IMG/VR virus record: IMGVR_UViG_3300037010_001275
Location: 1-64,000 of that record
Reading direction: 5' to 3' (one strand)
DNA length: 64,000 nucleotides
Source: a virus
Each line of letters opens with the position of its first letter. Within the stretch, counting starts at the first letter, position 1. Under the pieces are notes generated by a model, which worked only from the letters and a program-made list of their open reading frames with translations, did not search any database and was not told where the DNA came from. The position numbers and the translations under genes were made by a program. Shown here piece after piece: positions 7,771-16,081 of the stretch.

Positions 7771-10215
7771 TCAAATATTGACGACAGTGATGGACGAGAT
7801 CTCATCATCATCGTTCAATTTCATAATTGTGGAGCCCTTGGCCGCCCGCCCGAGAGTGGCGACTTGATCGGCTTCGATCTTGATAGTCTTGTTGCTCTTC
7901 GCCGTTATGACAACCTGCTCGGAGGCGCGGATGAGAACGGTCTTGCACAGCTTGTCCTCGGGGTACAGTTTGATCGCAAGGAAAGCTGCACCCTGACCGG
8001 ACTCGGTGCGCTTGTACAGCAGGTCGCTGATGCGGACCATCTTGCCCTTACCATTGGTCGTGATGAACAGGACAAAAGAGTTTTCTTCCTCGTCCGTGCT
8101 GCTCAGGACCGCCCCGGCGACACGCTCTCCTTTCTCCTTCAACCGGATCATCTTGCGGCCCATGGAAGGACGGCGCTGCTGCGCGATGTTCGACAAAGGA
8201 ATTTTGGAGGCATAGCCGCGAGATGTCGTGATCACTACGAGGTCCTTCTCGGGATTCTTCGCATGGAGGACAGACGTAAGAATTTCATCTCCCTCCAGTG
8301 ACACGACCAGCAGACCGTCAGCGGGCATTCGCTGCGGGCGGCACTCGTCAAGTGGAACACGCTTCGTCAGGGATGATGACGTCACAAACACGATGTCGCC
8401 AGCGTCGTCCGGTGTGATCGGGACCAAAGCTGCAACCTTCTTGCTACCAAGACCATTCACGATATTACTCAGGTGGACGTGGTTGACGTTCAACTGGAAG
8501 GCGTTGACGATGAATAGCTTGCCGTCCTCGGTGAAGACGAAGAGCTTATCGTGCGAATTCAACACGATCGACTTCTCGACCACCTTGTTGCGCTTGCTAT
8601 CAATAAGCAGCTGACCTTTCGTACCCTTGTTAGCGTCCCGAAGTTCCTCGACCGGTTTTGAGTAGACGTAACTGTCAGTCGTAAAAGCCAGCAGCAGGTT
8701 CTCCTCCTCTATCAGGTCCGTCATCTCAACCTTTCCGACATTCATCAGTTTGGTCTTACGCGGTGCTTTGTACTTCTTGGCGACGGCCTCGAGCTCCTCA
8801 CGGATGATGCCGTCGATCAGGTCGGAGTCCTTCAAGATGTCTTCATACTCCTTAGCCGTCGCAGCCTTTTCTTTTAACTCTGCTTCGAGCTTGGAGACTT
8901 CGAATCCAGAGATCTTGTAGAGCTGTTGCTCGACAATGTATTGTGCTTCTTTCTCAGCGAAGTCGTACTTCTCGATAAGTTGCTGCTTCGCATCTTCCTT
9001 GTCCTTAACCTTCTTCATCAGCGAGATGATGGCGTCGATGTTCTTGTTAGCCTTGATTAGCGCCCGTAGGATGGTCATGCGTTCCAGAGTCTTCCCGATC
9101 AGGTTGACATATAGGCGACGCACGGTCCGACGGCGGAACTCGATCCAGTTGGTCAGGATGAAGTCTAGAGATGCATTGGCGATGAACTTTCCGCCACTCA
9201 GGATATTCATCATATACTTATGCGAGTACGTCATGCTCGTGTTCTCAAGAATCAGGTTCTTGAGGACAGGTAGGCTAACGCCGCGCTTCGGGTACACGAT
9301 GATCTCGACCTTCATCTTAGCAGACGAGTCCTTAATGTCGGAGATCTTGTCCTGCAGTAGGCCGGGGACCTTCTTCTTGCCCTCATCACGCTCCCGGCAC
9401 AGAGCCGTGATCTCCTCAACGATTTTACCGGTGGTAAGCCTTGGCGGGATCTCCTTGATGATGAGAACCTCCTTACCACCCTTCTTACCCTCTTCGATCA
9501 CGCCCCGGACACGAATAACGCCCTGCCCAGTCTCGTAAATCCTTGGCAGGTCCGCCGCGTTCAGGATCTCGCCGCCTGTCGGGAAGTCAGGCCCCTTTAG
9601 ATGCTTGGCGATCTCCTTGCTATCGAGGCTCGGATCATCCAGCTTGGCAATTGTGGCGGCGCAGATGTCGCCGACGCTGTGGATGGGGATGTCGGAGGCG
9701 TAGCCAGAACCGATACCCATCATCCCGGAGTTCAGGATGACCGGAAACTTTGACGGCAGGAAGATGGCGATTTTCTGGCTGCGGTCGTAGTTATCCTCAA
9801 AGTCCACAATATCATTGCTGATATTCTCGAAGAGAACCTCACGAGAGTATGAGCTGAGCTTGAGCTCGAGATATCGCTGCGCGGCGAAGGGCTTACCCTG
9901 CAGGTTACCGTTATTGCCCTGCGCGTCGATGAACGGGATCTCGTTCTTCCACCACTGCGAGAGGCCGACCATCGAGTCATACAAGCTCAGGTCGCCATGC
10001 GGGTGGAACATAGACACCGTTGCCCCAGTGTAGTACGCCGCCTTCTTGAAACCCGAGACGTTCTCGCGGTGCATCGTGAAGAGGATGCGACGGTTGACGG
10101 GGGTCAGACCATCCTCGAGAGCGGGGATAGCACGGCTGATCAGCACCGAAGCGCCATAGATGCTGTACGCGTCGGCAAAAGCCTGATCGATCGGCTTGTC
10201 AATAATGTTTTGCAT
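7771..10215 (-). CDS. type IIA topoisomerase subunit A (ParC/GyrA-like)
   Basis: 814-aa DNA breakage-reunion subunit. Motifs: N-terminal winged helix with the catalytic Arg-Tyr pair in AAQRY (Y115), the HPHGD loop at 71-75, tower and coiled-coil region with long helices (about 360-480), and a C-terminal beta-pinwheel (about 500-814). A degenerate GyrA-box-like string, QQRRPSMGRK, is seen; because the box is imperfect, a topoisomerase IV-like decatenase is as likely as a gyrase. Partner of the ParE/GyrB-like subunit at 11979, 1.8 kb upstream. T4 instead uses a three-gene enzyme, so this is a bacterial-style pair. AAGGAA precedes the start. Confidence 0.93.
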   Translation of the reverse strand: MQNIIDKPIDQAFADAYSIYGASVLISRAIPALEDGLTPVNRRILFTMHRENVSGFKKAAYYTGATVSMFHPHGDLSLYDSMVGLSQWWKNEIPFIDAQGNNGNLQGKPFAAQRYLELKLSSYSREVLFENISNDIVDFEDNYDRSQKIAIFLPSKFPVILNSGMMGIGSGYASDIPIHSVGDICAATIAKLDDPSLDSKEIAKHLKGPDFPTGGEILNAADLPRIYETGQGVIRVRGVIEEGKKGGKEVLIIKEIPPRLTTGKIVEEITALCRERDEGKKKVPGLLQDKISDIKDSSAKMKVEIIVYPKRGVSLPVLKNLILENTSMTYSHKYMMNILSGGKFIANASLDFILTNWIEFRRRTVRRLYVNLIGKTLERMTILRALIKANKNIDAIISLMKKVKDKEDAKQQLIEKYDFAEKEAQYIVEQQLYKISGFEVSKLEAELKEKAATAKEYEDILKDSDLIDGIIREELEAVAKKYKAPRKTKLMNVGKVEMTDLIEEENLLLAFTTDSYVYSKPVEELRDANKGTKGQLLIDSKRNKVVEKSIVLNSHDKLFVFTEDGKLFIVNAFQLNVNHVHLSNIVNGLGSKKVAALVPITPDDAGDIVFVTSSSLTKRVPLDECRPQRMPADGLLVVSLEGDEILTSVLHAKNPEKDLVVITTSRGYASKIPLSNIAQQRRPSMGRKMIRLKEKGERVAGAVLSSTDEEENSFVLFITTNGKGKMVRISDLLYKRTESGQGAAFLAIKLYPEDKLCKTVLIRASEQVVITAKSNKTIKIEADQVATLGRAAKGSTIMKLNDDDEISSITVVNI

Positions 10216-10330
10216 ATCTTCCTTTCCTTTTCATGAAATCTCTGTGATGGATTACCAAACTGTTCAGGTGGCTCATCGTGATGCGATCCGTAGGAGTAGC
10301 AGCGCATTTTGCGCCGCTACCCCCTGCCCT

Positions 10331-10966
10331 CTATGCCCTGAAGTTCGAGAACATCCAGATCGTGTTGAGGAACGCGGAGTCCTCATGGATGAGACGCTGG
10401 ATGCCTTCGATGGTCGAGACAAGCTCTACATCACCACCGAGTGCGTAAGTTCGAAGGTCATCGTTTGATGCAAGCATCACGGCACGGACGGCACCGTTCT
10501 GGTCGCGAAAAACAACGAAGCGAAGATTGCTTCTGAGAAGCGACTTCAAGATATTCTCAGGAGTCATCTCGAACGGGAGCGGGATCTGATCTGGTTCTTT
10601 TTCGATTCGCTCGAGTTTTTGCTCTTTTCTCGAATTAGTAGACTTAGAGTCCTCCTCAGTTCCGCTGCGCTTACGCTCGAAGAGGTAGTAGTGCAAGGTA
10701 CATCCACCCTCCGGGACTCCCGCCAGATCACCTTCCTCGATCTGGTAGTTCTTCGTCATTCGCTTTAGGAGGCGAGGGCGAAAGTAGATTAAATTCTTCG
10801 CCTTCTTCATGGATGGAAAACTAACCCCGTAGTACAACTTCTCAATGTACTTTGGTTTGTCCTTCAGGTACTCTGCAATCTCATTAATAACGATTGCAGG
10901 TGTCTTGTCAGAACGATGGACCAGCTCATGGATCGCGTCGCTCACAAACAAACGGTAGTGTTTCAT
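10331..10966 (-). CDS. hypothetical protein, 211 aa
   Basis: Unknown. N-terminal 80 residues are basic and helical; a charged Ser/Arg/Glu-rich linker at about 100-125 separates them from a C-terminal alpha/beta part. GAGGATG lies close before the start. An AT-rich promoter-like motif lies 55-70 bases upstream. A 115-base gap to the ParC-like gene contains an imperfect GC hairpin (10296-10320) that may attenuate transcription. Confidence 0.75.
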   Translation of the reverse strand: MKHYRLFVSDAIHELVHRSDKTPAIVINEIAEYLKDKPKYIEKLYYGVSFPSMKKAKNLIYFRPRLLKRMTKNYQIEEGDLAGVPEGGCTLHYYLFERKRSGTEEDSKSTNSRKEQKLERIEKEPDQIPLPFEMTPENILKSLLRSNLRFVVFRDQNGAVRAVMLASNDDLRTYALGGDVELVSTIEGIQRLIHEDSAFLNTIWMFSNFRA

Positions 10967-11020
10967 GCTGGCATCCTCAAAATTGGTTACTGAAAGCGCA
11001 ATGCTGTAACGCTTTCAAAC

Positions 11021-11036
11021 CTATTATATATTAATG
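11021..11036 (-). promoter_or_regulatory. AT-rich promoter-like motif
   Basis: Minus-strand reading ATTAATATATAATAG, one of at least six similar strings placed upstream of minus-strand units. No fitting sigma-70 -35 box was seen, so a phage-specific promoter is inferred. Confidence 0.45.
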
Positions 11037-11107
11037 ACGGGTGCGTAAAAATTCATCAACTCAATATTAATTCACCTATCGGAGACCGCCATCTGGCGGA
11101 AAAAGTA

Positions 11108-11596
11108 ATGAATATCATGCAGAGAAGATCTGTCGAGCTGCTCGACAGCGATCGCAAGCTGGAGCTTGTGAGGCGACGTGTTGAAATCGTCGTCGTCAGA
11201 GATAACAAGGTGCTCGTGGGCCGGTATCTCCGGCGAACTACAGGCGACACTTTCTATAGCCTGCCTGGAGGCGGGATCGAGATTGGAGAAACGCCGGAGC
11301 AAGCGGTCCACCGGGAACTGCTTGAGGAGATGGGCGTTGTCGTTAAGAACGTCCGCGACCTGAACCTTGTGATGAACTTTCCGCCGCCGTACTTCATCTC
11401 AAACTACAGATACGACAAGATCGTGACTGAGTGGTACTCAGCGTCTTATACCAAGGAGGATTTGTCGTCTTTCAACTCGGCCCGAGACGGAAGCATTGAG
11501 AAACTGTGGCTTAACAAGAAGACGGCTCTCGAATACATCAATGACAGCCTCTATGCGAGGGGGTCAATTCGCGCCATCGAGCGTGTTCTGAGATAA
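11108..11596 (+). CDS. Nudix hydrolase
   Basis: 162-aa Nudix pyrophosphohydrolase. The Nudix box is complete: GGIEIGE followed by seven residues and RELLEEMGV, matching G-x5-E-x7-RE-U-x-EE-x-G-U. It should hydrolyse a nucleoside diphosphate linked to another moiety; the substrate cannot be told. The length and overall layout fit small phage and GDP-sugar-like Nudix enzymes. Ribosome site is weak (GGAAAAAGTA), and a second ATG three codons later is possible. It is the only plus-strand gene in this part of the window and ends at a shared bidirectional terminator. Confidence 0.9.
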   Translation: MNIMQRRSVELLDSDRKLELVRRRVEIVVVRDNKVLVGRYLRRTTGDTFYSLPGGGIEIGETPEQAVHRELLEEMGVVVKNVRDLNLVMNFPPPYFISNYRYDKIVTEWYSASYTKEDLSSFNSARDGSIEKLWLNKKTALEYINDSLYARGSIRAIERVLR

Positions 11597-11605
11597 AAAA
11601 AAAAG

Positions 11606-11633
11606 GAGCTACGGGGACGAACCCCCGTAGCTC
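11606..11633. terminator. bidirectional terminator between convergent genes
   Basis: Eleven-base perfect stem (11606-11616 with 11623-11633). A ten-A run on the left gives a strong U tract for minus-strand transcripts; CTAATTTATTT follows on the plus side. Confidence 0.85.
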
Positions 11634-11642
11634 TAATTTATT

Positions 11643-11942
11643 TCATCCGAAGAACTGGTGCATCTCGCGCTTCAGTCTGCTCAATCCGCCGTGCACCATC
11701 ATGAACTTGGTGTCTGGCGACAGCCCTTCTTTCACCGCGTCTTGTACCTTGTGAGAGATGAACTTCGTCATCAGGACGATCACGTCGGCGACCTTCGTAA
11801 CTTCTTGAAATCGGGAGGAGTTGCAACTACTCGTAAAGAAACGAAGGTCCAGCTTGTCGCCGAACTCCTTCTCCAGCACATGCAGCTGGCTGCCCTTATT
11901 GAGTCCTATTACCGCTACACGTAGCTTTTTCTGGTTGGGCAT
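11643..11942 (-). CDS. small DUF2325-like protein
   Basis: 99-aa protein with a Rossmann-like layout: VAVIGL at the N-terminus, ADVIVLMTKFISHKV in the middle and a terminal HGGLSRL. This pattern recalls the small DUF2325 family (a conserved SH-x motif and C-terminal glycines), found in bacteria and some phages; its function is unknown. ATG at 11942 is preferred to an adjoining GTG; no strong ribosome site is visible. It follows the ParE-like gene by 36 bases, with a GC-rich hairpin (11951-11974) in between that may limit read-through. Confidence 0.6.
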   Translation of the reverse strand: MPNQKKLRVAVIGLNKGSQLHVLEKEFGDKLDLRFFTSSCNSSRFQEVTKVADVIVLMTKFISHKVQDAVKEGLSPDTKFMMVHGGLSRLKREMHQFFG

Positions 11943-11978
11943 CACGTAAGTGGGACGGATTGACCCGCCCCACTCTCC

Positions 11979-14378
11979 CTAATACGATAACTGCTCACGG
12001 TCGAGGTTGTCAAACACCTCGTCCATGAACTGCTTGCGGAAGTCGACGCGGTTGGAGTTCATGAAGCAGTTTACCACTTCCTTAGCCTCCTCTATATTGT
12101 CGATAGTAACACGCACGAGCTCTCGGTGCTCCGGGTCCAGCGTCGTCTCCCAAAGCTCCTGAGCGTTCGCCTCGCCTAAACCCTTGAAGCGCAGCACGTT
12201 GTATTGCTTGTTCAGCATAATGTTGATCAGATCGATCTTGCCATATAGTGTACTAGTGGAGATTTCCTTACCATCGGCCCGAACGATCTCGACGCTCCCG
12301 GCCAGCTCCGCCAGCTTCACCTGTATCTCTTCGAGTCCCATAAGAAACTCCTCCGCGTTCTCGTTCACCACAGCGAGAAAACACTCTTCCTTGGTGTCTT
12401 TGTCACGGTAAAAGCCGACGATGCTCACTTTGTCATCATCGACCGTATACGAGATTTTCTTCTTGTCAAAGCCGAAGTCATAAGTCTCGGGGTCGAAATT
12501 GTTGAGCAGTGCCAGCTCATAGATATGCGGCTCAATCCGGTATTTTCCAGCCTGCTTCTCTAGCTCCCGGCAGTATTCGCGCAGTTCGTGGAAAAGCTTA
12601 CGCTTCGCCTTCGAGGCCGTTACCTGCTTCCCGTCGAGATAGAACTCGAACGTCTTCTCTGCCTCAGCGAGAAAGAAGTTGTCAAGATCAGTCGTAGTCT
12701 TCAGGTAGATTGGCTTCTTGCCGGACGCGGTAAGCCGGTATAGTGGCGGACGAGCGAAATACAGCTTACCAGCTGCTACCAACGGCTCAAAGAGTTCGAG
12801 GTAGTTGGTCAGCATAAGTAACTGGATGTGACTACCATCGTCGTCGGCGTCGGAGGCGACGATGATTTTATCAAATCGGCATTTATCGATGTCGATTGCA
12901 CCACGGATACCACACCGCATAATCGAGATTAAGTCGGAGAGCTCCTTATTCTTGTAGATCTTCTCGTCGTCGACACCGAGAGCATTCAGTGGTTTACCTT
13001 TCAGCTCGTAAACGGCCTGATAATCCTTGGCGCGTCCGTCGCAGACCGTACCAGCTGCCGAGGAACCCTCGACGATGAACAACTCGTTCTTGCTCGGGTC
13101 GTCCTCAAGACAGTCCGAAAACTTGCTGATACTGTTGAGGGATGACAGAAAGCCACCAGACTCCTTCTTGACGTTGTCTAGAGCACGCTTTGAGGCGATA
13201 CGTGCACGGGCCGTGAGAGCAAACCGCTCGGCCAGACGCTTCATCTCCTTGCCATTGCGGTCCAACCAGTCCTTCACACCTTTCGAGGCCACGGAGAAGA
13301 CTGAGCCGTTGACCTCATTGTTGGTGAGGCGCTGCTTTGTTTGCGTGGCATACTTCGGGTTCAAGACGAACACAGACACAATGGCGACGAGACCATTGAA
13401 GACGTCGTCATTTTCGATGGCTTCCTTGCATAGCTTGTTCGTCTTGACGTAGTCGGTGAAGTACTGTGATAATGCTCGCTTCAGACCGGTAACATGCACG
13501 CCGTGCTCGCCGGTTCGGATCGTGTTGCAAAACGAGTGTATCTCCTCGTCCTTGAAGTTCGGGGTCCAAGTAAAAGAGATCTCTACCTTAACGTCCTTGT
13601 CCACACCGTTGATAACGATGGGCTTCACGATCTGAGCATTCTGGTCGACAAACTCTTTCAGAAACTCTGATGTTCCATATTCAAAGCGCCAGTGCATGAC
13701 TTTCGATGACGCATTCAAGTCCGGCTTGTAGGTGATCTCGAGGCCGTTGTTGAGGTATGCTGTCTCGCGTAGGAGCTTAATAACCTCTTCATCACTGACA
13801 TAGCCCTCGAAGAGTGTGTCATCCAACTCGAAGTTGACGCTGGTCCCGGACTTGTAGCCCTTGGCCGGCTTGACATCCTTGTCGACCTTGAGGTCCTGCT
13901 TGATGCCCTTGGCGAAGACGATACGGCCTTCGGTGGTGTCACGACGAGATGTCACGATGAACTCCGAAGAGACTGCGTTAACGCAGGACGCACCCACACC
14001 ATTCAGACCAGTGGTATACTCAGTCTTTGCCGAGTCGAAGTTCCGGCCAGAGTGTAGTTCGCCAAAAATGACCTCGAGAGCATTCTTCTTGGAATCCTTG
14101 TGAATGTCGAACGGGACACCACGACCATTATCGGTGACAATAAACTCACGCTCGGATACCCGCACTACGTTAATCATTGTGCAGAAGCCTCGCAGAAACT
14201 CGTCCACGGAATTGTTCACGATCTCACGGAGGCAGGTCAGCGAGCCGTACTCATCTAGGTTCGACAGGTAGATCTGTGGGCGGGTCCGGACGTTCTCCGG
14301 GAACGGTAGTTGTTTGATATCGTCTGACGTGTAGTCAGCAGCTTTCTTAGCCACAGTTGCTTGTTTTACTTTTGCCAT
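11979..14378 (-). CDS. type IIA topoisomerase subunit B (ParE/GyrB-like)
   Basis: 799-aa ATPase subunit. GHKL ATP-binding motifs are present: REIVNNSVDE, DNGRGVPFDIH and the lid TGLNGVGASCVNAVS. A transducer domain follows, then a TOPRIM domain with the Glu in EGSSAAG and the metal-binding DADDDGSH, and the C-terminal RFKGLGE motif of the family. It pairs with the ParC-like subunit at 7771 to pass DNA duplexes through each other using ATP. The length (ParE about 630, GyrB about 800) includes extra sequence between TOPRIM and the C-terminus. AAGGAA precedes the start. Confidence 0.94.
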   Translation of the reverse strand: MAKVKQATVAKKAADYTSDDIKQLPFPENVRTRPQIYLSNLDEYGSLTCLREIVNNSVDEFLRGFCTMINVVRVSEREFIVTDNGRGVPFDIHKDSKKNALEVIFGELHSGRNFDSAKTEYTTGLNGVGASCVNAVSSEFIVTSRRDTTEGRIVFAKGIKQDLKVDKDVKPAKGYKSGTSVNFELDDTLFEGYVSDEEVIKLLRETAYLNNGLEITYKPDLNASSKVMHWRFEYGTSEFLKEFVDQNAQIVKPIVINGVDKDVKVEISFTWTPNFKDEEIHSFCNTIRTGEHGVHVTGLKRALSQYFTDYVKTNKLCKEAIENDDVFNGLVAIVSVFVLNPKYATQTKQRLTNNEVNGSVFSVASKGVKDWLDRNGKEMKRLAERFALTARARIASKRALDNVKKESGGFLSSLNSISKFSDCLEDDPSKNELFIVEGSSAAGTVCDGRAKDYQAVYELKGKPLNALGVDDEKIYKNKELSDLISIMRCGIRGAIDIDKCRFDKIIVASDADDDGSHIQLLMLTNYLELFEPLVAAGKLYFARPPLYRLTASGKKPIYLKTTTDLDNFFLAEAEKTFEFYLDGKQVTASKAKRKLFHELREYCRELEKQAGKYRIEPHIYELALLNNFDPETYDFGFDKKKISYTVDDDKVSIVGFYRDKDTKEECFLAVVNENAEEFLMGLEEIQVKLAELAGSVEIVRADGKEISTSTLYGKIDLINIMLNKQYNVLRFKGLGEANAQELWETTLDPEHRELVRVTIDNIEEAKEVVNCFMNSNRVDFRKQFMDEVFDNLDREQLSY

Positions 14379-14396
14379 TTTCTTCCTTTCAGCTAG

Positions 14397-14732
14397 TTAG
14401 GAACACAGAATTTTCTTACGGTGATCATCGATGTCTCGAGTGAACCATCTAGTCACTTGTGTCATCTCAGAGAATGTTGTCTCAGTAACCTCTTTGTAGG
14501 AGTTGATTTGTACGCATGGGCTCGTACTGCCGTTGTGGAAATAAAAGACGTTATCGTCTTGGACAGTAAAGTGTCCATACCACTTGGAGAGAATATCATC
14601 CAGCGCCACAGAGATGAACTTCTCGACCTCTTCATCCTTGCAGCAGATACAGAGCATCACGACCGACTGGAAGGTATTTTCACCGTCCTTCTCGATCAGG
14701 GAGACGGCATAGTGATGGTTCCGCTTACCCAT
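14397..14732 (-). CDS. hypothetical protein, paralogue 3 of a tandem trio
   Basis: 111 aa. Clearly related to the two genes before it: shared pattern of an N-terminal strand, a helix ending in LSKWYG, and a C-terminal helix ending in RKKILCS. Function unknown. Its ATG overlaps the end of the preceding gene by 8 bases, with AAGGGGA as ribosome site, so the trio is translationally coupled. It lies just upstream of the ParE-like gene. Confidence 0.75.
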   Translation of the reverse strand: MGKRNHHYAVSLIEKDGENTFQSVVMLCICCKDEEVEKFISVALDDILSKWYGHFTVQDDNVFYFHNGSTSPCVQINSYKEVTETTFSEMTQVTRWFTRDIDDHRKKILCS

Positions 14733-15135
14733 CTCCGTTCCCCTTAAGAACGGCTCTGCGTACGAGATCGATGTCGTACTCGATCTTCGGTATCAATGAT
14801 ATATCGTCGAAGGTCGTGTCGGAGACTGACTCATACCCATCGAGCGATGCAGTGCTGTCTCGGTCATTCACATAGTGCCAACTGTAAGGGGTCTCCAAGT
14901 CCTGTTCAGCCTCCACATAGAGGTTCTTGAAGTATTCCGTCAATGCGTAGTCGAGTAGCTCATCAACTTCATTGTCCTTGCACCAGAGTCGAAAGAGCTG
15001 AAAAACGTCTGACGTACCCAAATCGCCTGAGTAGTAGACGTGGAACTTTGCCAAAAGACAGAAGGATTTTTTACTTATATTGGCATCTGTACTGTCATGT
15101 TCAATCGATGTAGTGCTCCCCTTCTCTACGAGCAT
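14725..15135 (-). CDS. hypothetical protein, paralogue 2 of a tandem trio
   Basis: 136 aa, the most diverged member of the trio. It keeps the DEL...YALTEYFKNLY helix and the terminal VRRAVLK helix but has an N-terminal extension of about 25 residues. Its ATG lies inside the last codons of the preceding gene (overlap 10 bases), with AAGGTG as ribosome site. Acidic, soluble, no known motif. Confidence 0.72.
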   Translation of the reverse strand: MLVEKGSTTSIEHDSTDANISKKSFCLLAKFHVYYSGDLGTSDVFQLFRLWCKDNEVDELLDYALTEYFKNLYVEAEQDLETPYSWHYVNDRDSTASLDGYESVSDTTFDDISLIPKIEYDIDLVRRAVLKGNGDG

Positions 15136-15461
15136 AGCACCTTCTTCCGAATCTCATCAGTGTCAAATTGATAATCGTGCACTATGTCTGCGATAGCTTC
15201 GTAGACCTCCTCAGTGATCTCCTTATATTTGAACATCTCGATCGACATTGATCCATCAGCATTTTCATACCAGGAGCCTTCCTCCATACACTCTGTAGGT
15301 TCGCCATACCAGTTCGACATGATGCTGTCCACACAGGCATCAATGACCTTATCTGGATCTTCATAATTATCAGCAACGACTTTGACCCTACAGACAGTGT
15401 AGAACTCTGTTTCTCCAAAGTTTTCCTTCAGCTTCAGTAAGTAGTAAAGTGTTTTCTTCAT
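15126..15461 (-). CDS. hypothetical protein, paralogue 1 of a tandem trio
   Basis: 111 aa, first of three tandem paralogues. It shares IMSNWYGE and the C-terminal RKKVLCS with the third member (LSKWYG, RKKILCS). A GGAGC-type ribosome site precedes it, and an AT-rich promoter-like motif lies about 40-55 bases upstream. Function unknown; small acidic trios like this in phages are often host-directed, which is only inference. Confidence 0.75.
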   Translation of the reverse strand: MKKTLYYLLKLKENFGETEFYTVCRVKVVADNYEDPDKVIDACVDSIMSNWYGEPTECMEEGSWYENADGSMSIEMFKYKEITEEVYEAIADIVHDYQFDTDEIRKKVLCS

Positions 15462-15495
15462 GCATTCGCTCCTGCTCCGCGCTTCAAATATTTAT

Positions 15496-15515
15496 TAATA
15501 ATATTATATATAAAA
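15496..15515 (-). promoter_or_regulatory. AT-rich promoter-like motif
   Basis: Minus-strand reading TTTTTATATATAATATTATT, upstream of the paralogue trio; the longest example of the repeated ATATATAAT motif. A hairpin (GAAACGTCTT, 15533-15542, with 15556-15565) sits just before it. Confidence 0.5.
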
Positions 15516-15577
15516 AGAACCGGAAGGTCCGAGAAACGTCTTAACAGCTTACATCAAGACGTTTCTATATTTGATTC

Positions 15578-16036
15578 TCAGAGGACTGGGACATCTATCT
15601 GGAAGAGGTGATCGTAGACCTTCAACAGACCTTCAATGTGCCTCCACTGAATCCAGTATGGCTCTTTTCTCGTCCACTTCGGAACCCTCGGTGCTGGTTT
15701 GTAGGTCTGGAAGATCTTATTGCTGAAGACGGTGTTATAGATGACGCACTCTACCTCGCCAGAGAGACGAAGAAGCTGCGCCTGCTTCTTGTGGGCCAGA
15801 GCGATCTCTTTGTCTGTCATCTGAGGGTGTTTCCCATAGTGCTCTTCGATGAACTCGTAAAAGGCATCGAGAACATCGAGCTGATTGTTGAGCTCCTCAA
15901 CCACGTCTTGAAGGGCGCTGAGCATGACATCGTTCAGTTCAACTTGGCGTAGTCCGAAGAGCTTGAACGAGGGCTTCAGAGAACGGAGTGTTTGGGCGCT
16001 GTCATCGACCCGCGAGCAGAGCTTGGATAACTTCAT
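15578..16036 (-). CDS. hypothetical protein, 152 aa
   Basis: Unknown, predominantly helical. TAGGAGA lies seven bases before the start. Its end is followed by the 15533-15565 hairpin. It may belong to the same unit as the metallopeptidase-VWA gene upstream, from which it is separated by 45 bases that hold a short GC hairpin. Confidence 0.72.
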   Translation of the reverse strand: MKLSKLCSRVDDSAQTLRSLKPSFKLFGLRQVELNDVMLSALQDVVEELNNQLDVLDAFYEFIEEHYGKHPQMTDKEIALAHKKQAQLLRLSGEVECVIYNTVFSNKIFQTYKPAPRVPKWTRKEPYWIQWRHIEGLLKVYDHLFQIDVPVL

Positions 16037-16081
16037 AATTTCTCCTAAGAGTTACGAAGGGGCTCCATGCCCCTCCGAGTT

